DNA of 64,000 nt, taken from JAJFKX01 sp965230265 (GTDB lineage: Bacteria > Pseudomonadota > Gammaproteobacteria > Xanthomonadales > Wenzhouxiangellaceae). The translations under genes were made by a program, and so were the position numbers. The DNA is taken from NCBI GenBank assembly GCA_965230265.1, contig OZ245999.1, positions 3,472,001 through 3,536,000 on the forward strand, read 5' to 3'. Shown here in pieces: positions 52,626-63,900 of this stretch. The notes beneath the pieces are model-generated. The model was not told the origin of the DNA, did no database searches, and saw only the letters and a list, made by a program, of their open reading frames with translations. The first letter of the stretch is position 1, and each line of letters starts with the position of its first letter.

Positions 52626-53564
52626 ATGAATATTGAAATACCCACCGTCGATCTATCGCAATTCACAGATAATGAACAGTTGTTTGCCAAACAACTGGGT
52701 GAATATTACCGGGAGTTTGGGTTTGTCGGTTTCATCAATCATGGTATCAGCGATCAGGTTATTAAGGATGCGCGCATGGCATTCAAAGCATTCTTTGAGC
52801 TGGATCAGTCCATTAAGAGCAAGTACCAAAACAGGTATCAGGGCGGGGTGCGTGGCTATACGGGGTTTGGTATTGAGCAAGCCAAAGACCACAACATGCC
52901 GGATTTGAAAGAATTCTGGCATATCGGTAAGCAACCAGAGGATCAGAGTGTGATACCGGACAAAGTATTGCCTAATATCTGGCCGCAAGAAGTACCAAAA
53001 ATGCAAACCGATGGTTATCGCTTATGTGAAGCGCTGGATAAAATGGGCCGTATTGTACTAAGTGCATTGGCTGTTTATTTGGAACTGGAGCCAGATTGGT
53101 TTGAAAACAAAGTGGATTATGGCACCAGTATTTTACGAGCCATCCATTATCCGCCTGTCACAGATATTCAAGCAGGTCAGGTACGTGCAGCGCAGCATGA
53201 AGATATTAACTTAATTACTTTACTGGTTGGATCAGAACAATCCGGTCTGGAAATTTTAACTCGTGATAATCAATGGGTACCGGTAACAACCATTGAAGGT
53301 ACTATTGTAGTCAACATAGGTGATATGTTGCAGCGCTTGACCAATCATCTGTTGCCATCGACAACCCATCGAGTGGTTAACCCAAAGGGAAGAAATATTT
53401 TAAAGCCGCGTTATTCCATGCCATATTTTTTACATTTCAACCCGGATTTTTTGATTAAAACACTTCCACAATGTGTCAATGAAAATAATCCTGATCGTTA
53501 TCCACAATCAATTACTGCGGATGGGTATTTACAAGAGCGCTTACGAGAAATTAAATTGGTTTAA
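52626..53564 (+). CDS. Isopenicillin-N-synthase-like 2-oxoglutarate/Fe(II) oxygenase
   Basis: 312 residues from ATG 52626. FGFVGFINHGISDQVI (N-domain), HEDINLITLLVGSEQSGLEI (HxD iron ligands) and LPSTTHRVVNPKGRN with PRYSMPYFLH (distal His and Arg-x-Ser) match the DIOX/IPNS family. It hydroxylates or desaturates a small molecule. Divergent from the two-component genes and convergent with the AraC gene. Confidence 0.87.
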   Translation: MNIEIPTVDLSQFTDNEQLFAKQLGEYYREFGFVGFINHGISDQVIKDARMAFKAFFELDQSIKSKYQNRYQGGVRGYTGFGIEQAKDHNMPDLKEFWHIGKQPEDQSVIPDKVLPNIWPQEVPKMQTDGYRLCEALDKMGRIVLSALAVYLELEPDWFENKVDYGTSILRAIHYPPVTDIQAGQVRAAQHEDINLITLLVGSEQSGLEILTRDNQWVPVTTIEGTIVVNIGDMLQRLTNHLLPSTTHRVVNPKGRNILKPRYSMPYFLHFNPDFLIKTLPQCVNENNPDRYPQSITADGYLQERLREIKLV

Positions 53565-53593
53565 AATTAAACAAACCTTTCTAGTTTATAAAA

Positions 53594-54571
53594 CTATTCA
53601 TGCTGCTTTTGCCGTAATTTCTTTGGGGTATAGCCATAATGACGTTGAAAAGCTTTGCTAAGTGTTCTCGCTGAAGAAAAGCCAACCATTTCTGCAATAT
53701 GTTCCAGCGTTTCGCTCGAATATTTGAGTAAATTTCGGGCCTTGATCATGCGCCAGTTAGTAATATAGGCCATTGGAGAGATGCCAATACTATCTTGAAA
53801 GTGACGCACCAGTGTTGCTTTAGACATGCCAATTTGTTCACCCAGTGATGCCAGGGTCCAGTCAAACCCCGGGTGCTGGTGAATTAAGTTAAATGCACGG
53901 TGCATGCGTCTATCACCTAGCGCTGCAAGAAAACCAACCGTCTCCTGATTTTCGCTGATATAGTGATTGAGCAACTGTAAAAATAAAACCTCGGTTAACC
54001 GGTCGATAATAGGGTTGCGTAGTTTTTGTGCTCGTATCAATTCTTTTTCAATAAACGTGATAGTCATCCAAATTGCACTGTCAGGATTAATGCACGGAAA
54101 ATGTAGCAGTGCGGGTAACGAGTTAAATATAGGATGAGCAACACTCTGATCAAACTTGATCAGGCCGCACATAATATTATTGGTTATTTTGCCTTGTTTA
54201 AAAAATGGATTATCCAGCTCACAGGCTTCGACGGCAGTATTAATCGGTACCAGTTCTCGGCCATGTTGATCAGCAACCCAGTGAGCTGCGCCATTGGGCA
54301 GAACAGCGATATCGGTTGCTTGAACATTAATGCTTTCATTGTTATCAACACCCAAAACAAAATCGCCGCCTAATGCAATATGGAAGCGGGGAATACCACT
54401 ATTGGCTAGTGACATTCCCCATGGGGCAGCTAATTCGGAACGAAAAAACATAGAACCTTTAAATCGCAATGTCTCTAGAACATCACCTAAAAGGTCAAAG
54501 CCACAAGTTTCATTGAGTTTATCAGACACTTTTTTGCATCTCCTGGATACTAAGTATAACGCGTCATGCAC
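53594..54571 (-). CDS. AraC-family regulator (cupin_6 N-domain)
   Basis: 325 residues. N-terminal AraC-binding-type cupin (AAPWGMSLANSGIPRFHIALGG, AVLPNGAAHWVAD), C-terminal double HTH (WTLASLGEQIGMSKATLVRHFQDSIGISP and LEHIAEMVGFSSARTLSKAFQRHYGYTPK). Divergent from the cytochrome P460 pair and its likely regulator. Confidence 0.88.
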   Translation of the reverse strand: MHDALYLVSRRCKKVSDKLNETCGFDLLGDVLETLRFKGSMFFRSELAAPWGMSLANSGIPRFHIALGGDFVLGVDNNESINVQATDIAVLPNGAAHWVADQHGRELVPINTAVEACELDNPFFKQGKITNNIMCGLIKFDQSVAHPIFNSLPALLHFPCINPDSAIWMTITFIEKELIRAQKLRNPIIDRLTEVLFLQLLNHYISENQETVGFLAALGDRRMHRAFNLIHQHPGFDWTLASLGEQIGMSKATLVRHFQDSIGISPMAYITNWRMIKARNLLKYSSETLEHIAEMVGFSSARTLSKAFQRHYGYTPKKLRQKQHE

Positions 54572-54651
54572 CTATACTGCTTTACAAATAGTGATAAAAA
54601 ATATTAATTCATGAACATTATATATATTCGTTGTAGAAAAGGAGATCGTCA

Positions 54652-55284
54652 ATGATCAAGAAAACATTTAAATTATCAGCAGTTTATGCTGTATTGGCAG
54701 GCCTGGCTGTTCAGCTGGTTCCTGCAAGCGCTGCGTATGCTAGTGGCTTTTTTAACATAGAAAATGGCGAATTGGAACGCCCTACCGGTTATCGTGAATG
54801 GGTCTATGTTGGTACTCCAGTTACTCCTAATGATCTTAACGATGGCATGGCAGCATTTCCCGAGTTCCATAATGTCTATATTGATCCCAAAAGCTGGAAG
54901 CATTGGAAAAAGACCGGTGAGTTTCGTGAAGGTACAATATTGATAAAAGAATTGGTTTCTGTTGGCTCAAAAGCAGCGGTCAGTGGTAATGGCTATTTCC
55001 AAGGTGATTTTATCGGCCTTGAAGCAACAATTAAAAGCGCTAAGCATTTTCCTGATGAGCCTGGAAATTGGGCGTATTTCAGGTTCACAGTACCACCTGA
55101 GCATAAAACTTTAGCTGCTACAGCCAAAGCCATTCCTACCGAATCATGCAATGCTTGTCATGCAGCGTCAGCAGCAGACGATTTTGTTTTTACTCAATAC
55201 TATCCTGTACTGCGTGCAGGCAAGGGCACAGGTAAAAATGCTAGTGGCGGAATGAGCTCCAATCTTTCAGGTGGCATGAAATAG
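54652..55284 (+). CDS. Cytochrome P460-family protein (first of pair)
   Basis: 210 residues. Signal peptide (AVYAVLAGLAVQLVPASAAYA). One c-type haem site, CNACH, at 166-170. YREWVYVGTPVTPND and FHNVYIDPKSWKHWKKTGEF are P460 family motifs. Such periplasmic haem proteins oxidise hydroxylamine or NO or handle other small substrates. AAAGGAGAT precedes ATG. Confidence 0.85.
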   Translation: MIKKTFKLSAVYAVLAGLAVQLVPASAAYASGFFNIENGELERPTGYREWVYVGTPVTPNDLNDGMAAFPEFHNVYIDPKSWKHWKKTGEFREGTILIKELVSVGSKAAVSGNGYFQGDFIGLEATIKSAKHFPDEPGNWAYFRFTVPPEHKTLAATAKAIPTESCNACHAASAADDFVFTQYYPVLRAGKGTGKNASGGMSSNLSGGMK

Positions 55285-55289
55285 CAGCT

Positions 55290-55835
55290 ATGAAACGATT
55301 TTACCAGGCCATTTGTTTTATCACGATTGCTGCTGGAGTATCGCTGGCAGTAGTGGTTGCCGACGAGAGCTTTTCGGCGTATGTCAATGAAACTGGTGAC
55401 ATCAGCTTGCCGGAAGATTTCCGTACCTCAATGGTACATTTGGGTTCCTGGTATGTACCCGCTGGTGATGCCAGCGGGTTCCATGATGTTTACACCGAGC
55501 AGAGCACGGTGGAAGCCTATCGCCGAACTGGAAAATTCCCAGATGGTGCAACACTGGTTAAAGAATTGCGCCATGCCAGTAAAGGCAATTACACCACTGG
55601 TAGTGACATCGCTTATGCCAATGAAGACATCAAGCAATGGTTTGTCATGGTTAAAGACTCACAGGGTCGTTTTGCAGATAGCCCGGTATGGGGCGATGGT
55701 TGGGGATGGGCTTTATTTAATTCGAAAGACAGCAAAAGTATCAGCAGTAATTACCAAATTGATTGCAAAGGCTGTCATATCCCTGCAAAAGATAACGACT
55801 GGGTATATACCGAAGCTTACCCTACTTTAAGATGA
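55290..55835 (+). CDS. Cytochrome P460-family protein (second of pair)
   Basis: 181 residues, 5 bases after its paralogue. Signal peptide, VHLGSWYVPAGDASGFHDVY, and a single haem site CKGCH at 159-163. It lacks the Gly-rich C-tail of the first. The pair probably works together and is followed by a strong terminator. Confidence 0.84.
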   Translation: MKRFYQAICFITIAAGVSLAVVVADESFSAYVNETGDISLPEDFRTSMVHLGSWYVPAGDASGFHDVYTEQSTVEAYRRTGKFPDGATLVKELRHASKGNYTTGSDIAYANEDIKQWFVMVKDSQGRFADSPVWGDGWGWALFNSKDSKSISSNYQIDCKGCHIPAKDNDWVYTEAYPTLR

Positions 55836-55927
55836 CTGACATTGCTGACAAAGTAAACAAGGGGAAATACCGATAAAGATCCTCCAGATCTATAAATTAT
55901 CTTCGCAGTACTAATAAAAGAGGCAAG

Positions 55928-55980
55928 CCCTGGAAACAAATGATGTGTACAGTCATTGTTTGTTTCCAGGGTTATTTTTT
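55928..55980 (+). terminator. Rho-independent terminator
   Basis: CCCTGGAAACAAA and TTTGTTTCCAGGG form a 13-bp stem with a long loop, followed by TTATTTTTT. It ends the cytochrome P460 operon. Confidence 0.85.
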
Positions 55981-56039
55981 GTTGGCAGTAGAATTATTGT
56001 AGGATGGCCATTCAGAGTATGTATGGGTTAGGAGCATCT

Positions 56040-57014
56040 GTGGCCAAAAAAATAATTATCGATACCGATACTGCCGCGGATGATGCCGTCGCATTACTAA
56101 TGGCGTTAAGACATCCGGGTATTGATGTGGTGGCCATTAGCATTGTGGCCGGTAATGTTGGTCTTGATCAGGCCAGTAAGAATGCTCGATACACTGTCGA
56201 GTTGTGTGGCCACCAGACACCCGTTTATGAAGGGGCCAGCAAACCACTGATACGTGAACCATCGCTTGCGGATTTTTATCATGGCGATGATGGCATGGGT
56301 AATATGCATTATCCGGACCCGATTAGTCCGCCAATGCCTGGCCATGCAGTGGATGCTTTAATCGAACACATCACAGCCAACCCTGGTGTAGTACTGGTGA
56401 CTTTGGGGCCTATGACCAATATTGCGTTGGCTGTCAGCAAAGCGCCAGAAATTATCAATAATATCAGCCGGTGTGTTGTGATGGGGGGTACAGCTTGTTC
56501 AATCGGTAATATCACCCCTGCTGCTGAATTTAATATCTGGTGCGATCCCGAAGCAGCTAGAATTTGTTTTCATTCTGGTTTGCCAATTGAAATGGTTGGC
56601 TGGGAGCTATGTCGGTTTGATGCCAGAATTACCACCAAAGAAATGCAGCACTTCAAAAATCATATCGATACCGAGCTGTCACATTTTGTGATTGACTGCA
56701 ATCGTCGCGGTTATGAAATTAACAGTCAAAGACGTGGTGAAGAGGGCATTACGTTGCCTGATCCAGTGGCTATGGCTATCGCTATTGATCCTGAAATCTG
56801 TACTGAGAAAGGTCGACATTATGTCGATATTGAATGCCAGAGTGAATTGACACGTGGTATGACGGTGGTGGATCAACTCGATGTGGTTAACTCTGGCGGT
56901 GAGAATCTTCATACCTGGCAGCAACTGCTTAAACGAGGTAATCCCAATGTGACGGTTTGCTGGGCCATTGATGTACCTCGCTGGAAAGCCTTGCTGGAAA
57001 CGAGCGTTAGTTGA
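56040..57014 (+). CDS. Nucleoside hydrolase (IUNH family)
   Basis: 324 residues from GTG 56040, which has TTAGGAG 5 bases upstream; ATG 56004 is in frame but lacks a ribosome site. KKIIIDTDTAADDAVAL is the Ca-binding DTDxxxDD motif; TLGPMTNIALAV and FNIWCDPEAARI follow. It cleaves nucleosides to base and ribose; the ribose could be phosphorylated by the next gene's product. Confidence 0.88.
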   Translation: MAKKIIIDTDTAADDAVALLMALRHPGIDVVAISIVAGNVGLDQASKNARYTVELCGHQTPVYEGASKPLIREPSLADFYHGDDGMGNMHYPDPISPPMPGHAVDALIEHITANPGVVLVTLGPMTNIALAVSKAPEIINNISRCVVMGGTACSIGNITPAAEFNIWCDPEAARICFHSGLPIEMVGWELCRFDARITTKEMQHFKNHIDTELSHFVIDCNRRGYEINSQRRGEEGITLPDPVAMAIAIDPEICTEKGRHYVDIECQSELTRGMTVVDQLDVVNSGGENLHTWQQLLKRGNPNVTVCWAIDVPRWKALLETSVS

Positions 57015-57038
57015 GCCAATGATGATTAAATGGATTAG

Positions 57039-57914
57039 ATGATGAAACTATTTAATTTTGGCTCACTGAATGTTGACCACGTTTATTCAGTGGATGAGTT
57101 TGTCCAGCCCGGGCAAACCATACACGCTAAAAATTACCAGCAATTTTTTGGGGGTAAAGGGCTTAACCAGTCTATTGCCGCTGCTCATGCTGGAATGCAA
57201 GTGATGCATGTCGGACAGGTCGGTGCGGGTGGAAAACCACTGATCGACCAACTGAGTGACTGTCAGGTTGATGTCACATTAATTGATCAGGTTAATGATC
57301 CAACTGGGCATGCCATTATTCAGGTGGCTGATTCGGGTGAAAACGAAATTATTGTTTTTGGAGGCGCGAATCAGACGCTGACAAAAGAAAAAATAGATAC
57401 CGCGCTGACTCAGGCTAATGAGGGTGATTGGGTGTTGTGTCAGAACGAAACCAATCATGTTGATTATTTAATCAATCAAGCTTCGCAAGCGCGGTTGCTG
57501 ATTGCACTCAATCCTGCACCAATGACGGATGCAGTAACCAGTTACCCACTGGACAGTTTGGATTTGTTGATTGTCAATGAAACCGAAGGTGCGGCATTAA
57601 CCGGGCAGTCTGACGTGAAAATGATTGTAGATCATTTACTGAAGCGATATCCACAGACACATGTGCTCTTAACTCTGGGTGAAAAAGGCGCAATCTATGC
57701 CAGCCGATCATTCGTTGCGACAGCGGCGGCAGAAAAGGTCACTGCTGTTGATACCACAGCAGCTGGCGATACCTTTATTGGATATTTTCTTGCTGGCTAT
57801 ACCCGAGGCAAAGATATTGAAAGCTGCCTGAAAACAGCCTGTCAGGCAGCGGCTTTATCGGTTCAAAAGGCAGGCGCGGCCAGTTCTATTCCCCATCGCT
57901 CCATGTTGACTTGA
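57039..57914 (+). CDS. PfkB-family sugar kinase (ribokinase-like)
   Basis: 291 residues. FGSLNVDHVYSVDEFVQPGQ, FFGGKGLNQSIAAAHAG and AVDTTAAGDTFIGYFLAGY (catalytic Asp in DTTAAGD) identify a ribokinase-type enzyme. 24 bases after the nucleoside hydrolase, so a nucleoside salvage pair is likely. Confidence 0.87.
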   Translation: MMKLFNFGSLNVDHVYSVDEFVQPGQTIHAKNYQQFFGGKGLNQSIAAAHAGMQVMHVGQVGAGGKPLIDQLSDCQVDVTLIDQVNDPTGHAIIQVADSGENEIIVFGGANQTLTKEKIDTALTQANEGDWVLCQNETNHVDYLINQASQARLLIALNPAPMTDAVTSYPLDSLDLLIVNETEGAALTGQSDVKMIVDHLLKRYPQTHVLLTLGEKGAIYASRSFVATAAAEKVTAVDTTAAGDTFIGYFLAGYTRGKDIESCLKTACQAAALSVQKAGAASSIPHRSMLT

Positions 57915-57922
57915 TTGCGTCA

Positions 57923-59638
57923 CTAATACCCGGCTGCATGCCCATCTTTGCGCGACTCAGAAGCGCCGTAATAAACACCGCTTTCCAAATCCCTTAAGAT
58001 TGCCTGATAACCACCATAAACACCACGTGCAGGTGCAATACGATGCCCTTTGTCATTTAATGCACGTATCACCGAATAATCAAAACCCGACTCCAGATTC
58101 ACGGTACCGCCGTCGGTCATTGCGCTGTTTTGCCCGGTTGGCTGGGTTGAGCCACTGTGGTGGATACGGGGTGCGTCGCCGGCTTCCTGTAGGTTCATAC
58201 CAAAATCCACCAGGTTGATGACGATCTGCGCATGACCTTGTGGTTGCATGCCGCCACCCATTAGTCCAAAGCTCACCCAGGGTTGACCGTCTTTACTAAT
58301 AAATGCTGGAATAATGGTATGGAATGGGCGTTTGCCTGGTTGGAAGGTATTGGCATGACCTTCTTTGAGCACAAACATTTCACCGCGGTCTTGAAGAATA
58401 AAGCCCAGACCTGGAGGTGACATACCTGAGCCCATACCGCGGTAGTTGGATTGAATCAGCGAGACCATATTGCCGTGTTTGTCCGCCGTGGTCAGGTAAA
58501 TAGTGTCACCGTGTTCTGGTGCATCGCCAGCAGGGATATTTTGTGAAGCACGATCCGGATTGATCAGGGCACGGCGTTCTGCAGCATAATTTTTGGACAG
58601 TAACCAGGCCAATGGGATATTGGCAAAATCTGGATCAGCGTAATATTTGCCCCGGTCTTCAAAGGCCAGCTTTTTCGCTTCCAAAAACAGGTGTACATAA
58701 TCTGGGTGGGTTACCGAGTATTGACTCAGATTATAGCCTTCCAAAATATTCAAAATCTGCAATGCGGCGATACCCTGGCCATTGGGTGGCAGCTCCCAAA
58801 CATCATAACCACGATAGTTAACTGATTGAGGCTCTACCCATTCACCTTTATGATTGGCCATATCCTGATAGCTCAAAAACCCACCGTTGGTTTGCATGTA
58901 TTCGCCAATGGTGCGGGCAATATCACCTTTGTAAAAAGCATCCCGGCCCTCTGAGGCAAGTATTTTCAGAGTGTTGGCTAGATTTGGGTTTTTCCACAAC
59001 TCACCTTTTTGAGGTGGGCGGCCATTGTCAGTGAACTGTTCGGTAAAGCCGGGGAATTCAGATAAAACCGGTGTGGAGCGTTGCCAATACCAGGCGATCA
59101 ACTCACTGAGAGGGAAACCATTCTCGGCATAATCAATGGTGGGCTGCAGCACTTTGGCCATATCCAGCTCACCAAATCGCTGGTGCAGGGCAAACCAGCC
59201 ATCCACTGCTCCAGGTACTGAAACTGGCAGAGGGCCATGGGCGGGAATATCGTTGTAACCGTTTTCTATAAACCAGTCCAGTGTCAGCGATTGAGGTGAG
59301 CGTCCACTGCCGTTATAACCGTACAACTGCTGGCTTTCAGCATCCCAGACAATAGCAAACAAATCACCACCCATACCGCAACCGGTCGGTTCCATCAGGC
59401 CTAGTGCAGCATTGGCAGCAATAGCAGCATCAATGGCATTACCACCTTGTTTTAAAATATCGATAGCAATCTGAGTCGCCAGTGGTTGGCTGGTGGCAGC
59501 CATGCCATGGGGGGCGATGATTTCTGAACGGGTGGCGAATAATTCGCCGGTCACACGATCAGCGGCCATGCTGGCAATACTCAATGAGCAGAACAGCAAA
59601 AAAATAAAATGGCGGGCGAAATGGCTTAGCAAGCTCAT
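57923..59638 (-). CDS. ggt: Gamma-glutamyltransferase
   Basis: 571 residues with a signal peptide (FIFLLFCSLSIASMAA). GGNAIDAAIAANAALG and MEPTGCGMGGD in the large subunit; GDTIYLTTADKHGNMVSL carries the conserved Thr (near 380) that starts the small subunit after self-cleavage; YRGMGSGMSPPGLGF follows. It transfers or hydrolyses gamma-glutamyl groups in the periplasm. AGGAG precedes ATG. Confidence 0.9.
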   Translation of the reverse strand: MSLLSHFARHFIFLLFCSLSIASMAADRVTGELFATRSEIIAPHGMAATSQPLATQIAIDILKQGGNAIDAAIAANAALGLMEPTGCGMGGDLFAIVWDAESQQLYGYNGSGRSPQSLTLDWFIENGYNDIPAHGPLPVSVPGAVDGWFALHQRFGELDMAKVLQPTIDYAENGFPLSELIAWYWQRSTPVLSEFPGFTEQFTDNGRPPQKGELWKNPNLANTLKILASEGRDAFYKGDIARTIGEYMQTNGGFLSYQDMANHKGEWVEPQSVNYRGYDVWELPPNGQGIAALQILNILEGYNLSQYSVTHPDYVHLFLEAKKLAFEDRGKYYADPDFANIPLAWLLSKNYAAERRALINPDRASQNIPAGDAPEHGDTIYLTTADKHGNMVSLIQSNYRGMGSGMSPPGLGFILQDRGEMFVLKEGHANTFQPGKRPFHTIIPAFISKDGQPWVSFGLMGGGMQPQGHAQIVINLVDFGMNLQEAGDAPRIHHSGSTQPTGQNSAMTDGGTVNLESGFDYSVIRALNDKGHRIAPARGVYGGYQAILRDLESGVYYGASESRKDGHAAGY

Positions 59639-59759
59639 TGATAACTCCTGGGACTAAAACAAATACGTGCATTCCGGTAGAATAACAGACCATCTAATCC
59701 TCTTTACATCGCTTGGTCATTGCAGATAGGCCAAGCCAACAAAATCTATGGAGTAAAGC

Positions 59760-60740
59760 ATGAAAAACCCTGTTCGCGTGGCAATTACCGGAGCCGCTGG
59801 TCAAATTGGTTATCAACTGTGTTTTCGGATTGCCTCAGGCGATATGCTGGGCAATGATCAGCCGATTATTCTGCACCTGCTGGAAATTCCACCTGCTATT
59901 GATGCTGCCAACGGTGTGGCAATGGAATTAAACGATGCGGCTTTTCCGTTATTGCATGGAGTGGTTGTTACCGATGATGCCAATGTCGCTTTTAAAGATG
60001 CAGACTATGCATTGCTGGTGGGTGCTAAGCCACGTGGGCCAGGCATGGAGCGCAGTGACTTATTGAGCGAAAACGGCAAAATCTTTGGCCCTCAGGGTAA
60101 AGCGATGAATGACCACGCCAGCCGTGATATCAAAGTGCTGGTGGTTGGCAACCCTGCCAATACCAATGCTTTGATTGCCCAGGCCGCTGCCCCCGATCTG
60201 CCTGCGGCCAACTTCACCGCGATGACACGGCTGGATCATAATCGTGCCCTCAGCCAATTGGCAGAAAAAACCGGCAAACACACAACCGACATCAAGCAGA
60301 TGATTATCTGGGGCAACCATTCGGCCACCCAGTATCCGGATATCAGCCATTGCAGTGTCGCTGGTCAGGCCGCCAAAGACCTGGTTGATCAGGACTGGAA
60401 CAGCAATACTTTTATTCCTGATGTGCAGCAGCGTGGTGCTGCGATCATCAAAGCACGTGGTGCTTCCAGTGCAGCCTCAGCCGCCTCTGCTGCTATTGAT
60501 CACATTCGCAGCTGGGCACTGGGCACACCGGATGGTGACTGGGTATCCATGGCAGTGCCTGCTGATGGCAGCTATGGTATTGAGCCCGGTGTGATTTATT
60601 CATTCCCCTGTACCTGCAGTAATGGGAAGTATGAAATTGTACAAGGGTTGGATATTGATGACTTTAGCCGTCAGCGTATGACAGCGACCGATCAGGAACT
60701 ACGGGAAGAACGTGCCGCAGTGGAAGGTTTGCTGGGCTGA
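59760..60740 (+). CDS. mdh: Malate dehydrogenase
   Basis: 326 residues. VAITGAAGQIGYQLCFRIA (NAD-binding), GAKPRGPGMERSDLL, VGNPANTNALIA, TRLDHNRALSQLA and IWGNHSATQYPD (catalytic His) match the cytosolic-type bacterial Mdh. It interconverts malate and oxaloacetate in the TCA cycle. GGAG 6 bases before ATG. Confidence 0.95.
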   Translation: MKNPVRVAITGAAGQIGYQLCFRIASGDMLGNDQPIILHLLEIPPAIDAANGVAMELNDAAFPLLHGVVVTDDANVAFKDADYALLVGAKPRGPGMERSDLLSENGKIFGPQGKAMNDHASRDIKVLVVGNPANTNALIAQAAAPDLPAANFTAMTRLDHNRALSQLAEKTGKHTTDIKQMIIWGNHSATQYPDISHCSVAGQAAKDLVDQDWNSNTFIPDVQQRGAAIIKARGASSAASAASAAIDHIRSWALGTPDGDWVSMAVPADGSYGIEPGVIYSFPCTCSNGKYEIVQGLDIDDFSRQRMTATDQELREERAAVEGLLG

Positions 60741-60835
60741 TGAGTTATTGATCTAAGTATTGGCCATCATGGAGCTCGGTTTGGATAAAAATTGCTGCTG
60801 GTGAGGCAAGCGGCTGTTTTTCTGTGAAATTAAAG

Positions 60836-60859
60836 AGTGAAGCTAAATGTAGCTTCACT
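60836..60859 (+). terminator. Hairpin downstream of mdh
   Basis: AGTGAAGCTA and TAGCTTCACT form a 10-bp perfect stem with a 4-base loop. No T-tract follows on the plus strand, so it may be a weak terminator or an mRNA end-protecting structure. Confidence 0.5.
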
Positions 60860-60947
60860 CAGCAGAAAGACTTAAGCCTGGCAGCAGTTAGTATGTATGT
60901 AATATCAATCAGATCAGGAAGATCAGTCACAGATGGAGTATAGGGAT

Positions 60948-63900
60948 ATGACCAGACAAGTGGTGTTTTTTTTGTTGGGGGTGCTATTGGTTTACCTACC
61001 CCATCAGGTTTGGGCGCAGCAGGACGTAGTGCCGAATACCCCGGAGATGGTGATTAAAGAGGTGCCATTGGTTAAACAGGGTCGGGCACCGCGTATTGAA
61101 GATTTAGTGCAGATACGTTTGGCAACGCCACCAGTACAGCCTCCACGGCGAGGTGCTATCAACCCCTTGCGTTTACCGCCTGAATTAGAGCAAGGCTCTA
61201 CTGGGTTAGTCGATGGTTCTAATAATACCGAAACGATAGGGCATGATTTCCCGTTGATGGCCAATGCGCCGATGGTCTCATTGAGTATCCCCGGTTATTC
61301 CAGTGATGACAATGCGGCCGTTGTCGGGGGGCGTATCACGCCGCCGGACACCAATGGCGATGTAGGGATTACCCACTATGTTCAGTACATCAACTTAGGC
61401 TGGGTATTTTTTGATAAAGCAACCGGTGCGGTGGCTGGCGGTCCGTTTGCCGGGAACATTTTTTGGGCCGGGTTTGGCGGGATTTGTGAAACCGAGAATG
61501 CGGGTGATCCGATTGTGCTTTATGATCACATTGCTGGTCGCTGGTTATTTTCGCAATTCACTGGCACGACTTCACCTGATGGTCATCAATGTATAGCCAT
61601 TTCCGACGGTGAAGACCCGGCTGGCCCTTATACCTTGTTTGATTTTATTGTTAGCCCGGGAGGTTTTAACGATTACCCCAAGATTGGTTTGTGGCCAGAT
61701 GGTTACTACATGACCACGCATGAATTTGCTGGTGCACCATTGGCTTTTCAGGGTGTCAACCTGACGGTGTTTGATCGAGCAGCTTTGCTGGCAGGCACCG
61801 CAGGTGGTGTTCAGTTTTCACCAACAACATTAGAATTTGGATCACTGGCAGCGAATCTGGAAGGCCCGGATTTACCCCCTGCCGGTACCTGCAACTATCT
61901 GGTGCATGGTACGGACGGGGCGGCGTTCGGCGGTACAGACCGTTATCAGTTCTGGGAAGCCTGTCTAGACTTTAATACACCAGCCAATTCAACATTGACG
62001 CAACTGCCAGATATTCCTGCACCTGCATTTGATGTCAACTTATGTGGCTTTAGCAGGGACTGTATCTTCCAGCCATCGGCCCAGCGTTTGGATCCTTTGG
62101 CTGCCTTTACGGTTTACCGTTTTAACAATCGCTATTTCCCGGCAGAAGGTATATTGCGGGGGGCGACAACCAATAATGTTGACGTAGGCGGCGATCGTGC
62201 AGGCGTATTATGGGCTGGCTTTGAGATCAACCCGCTCACCAATGCCATTGCCATTGGTGACGGTGGTGACTTGCTGGGTGTAGTCGATTTTGCTGATGGT
62301 TTAAGCCGCTGGGCGGGGTCTGCTTCGGTCGATGCATCGGGCAATATCGGTATCGGCTATACCCGCTCCAGCTCCACTTCATTCCCATCCATCTATTTTA
62401 CTGTGCACGAACGTGGCGTAGATGCGCCTGGAGGGGTGCAGGCAGAGTCGGTCTGTGTCGATGGGACCGGGACTCACGAAGGTGCGAATCGTTGGGCCGA
62501 TTATGCCAGCACCAGTGTTGATCCGGTTGATGGTTGTACTTTCTGGCATACCAATGAATACGTGGAAACCACCGGTAATTTCCAATGGAATACCCGGGTA
62601 TGCAGTTTTATGATCCCTTCTTGTGTCGGTGGATTTGTCGATCTGGATCTGGTCCAGATGATACCTGCCAATATCAATGAGCCAGGTGGTGCGATCACGG
62701 TTGATATCACCGTTACCAACAATGAAGCTGGTGCAATCGAGTTAACGGGTTTGATTAATAATCTTGCCGGCGATCTAAACGGGCAAGGCAGTTGTGCTGT
62801 GCCTCAAAGTATCGCTGCTGGAGCAGATTACAGTTGCAGTTTTTCTACCAATATAAGTGGCGATGCCGGTGACGTAATTACCAGCGTTACCACTGCTTCA
62901 GGCAATCAGTTGGGTACGCCATTTTCTGCCAATGATTCGGATATGCTGACAATCAGTGATGTATTGCCTGCTGTTGCCGTCAGCAAATCGGCTTCGCCTG
63001 ATAATGTTGATGAACCCGGTGGCAATGTGACCTTCAATGCACAGGTACAAAACACCGGTACTGAAACCATCACATTAAATACTCTGGTGGATGATATTCA
63101 TGGCGATCTGAATGGTCAGGGCAACTGCAGTGTGCCGCAGACGATAGCCGTTAATGCCAGCTACAACTGTAGTTTCACTGTTATGGTCAATGGCAATGCC
63201 GGTGATACTGAAACCGACACTATCACGGCGAGTGTCAGCGATGATGATGGCAACAACGCTCAGGGCCAGGCCAGTGCCACAGTCACCATCAACGATGTAT
63301 TGCCCACGATTACTGTCAGCAAATCGGCATCTCCCGACAATGTTGATGAGCCTGGCGGGGTTGTAACTTTCAGTACCCAAGTCAGCAACACTGGTATAGA
63401 AACGATAACACTCACCAGCCTGGTGGATGATATCCATGGTGACTTAAATGGTCAGGGCAACTGCAGTGTTCCGCAGACAATAGCGGCTAATGGCAGTTAC
63501 AGCTGTAGCTTTACCGCTAATGTGACAGGCAATGCCGGTGATACTGAAACCGATACCATCACCGCCAGTGTCAGTGATGATGATGGCAACAATGTCCAAG
63601 GTCAGGCCAGTGCCACGGTCACCATTAATGGTGTTGCGCCGACCATTACAGTCAGCAAAACTGCTTCACCCGATAACGTTGATGAACCCGGCAACAGTGT
63701 GACCTTCAGTGCGCAGGTACAAAACACCGGTGCTGAAACTATCACATTAAATACCCTGGTAGATGATATTCATGGTGATCTAAACGGTCAGGGTAACTGT
63801 AGTGTGCCGCAAAGCATTGCCGCCAATGCCAGTTATAGCTGTAGTTTCACTGTTATGGTCAATGGCAATGCCGGAGATACTGAAACCGATACCATCACAG

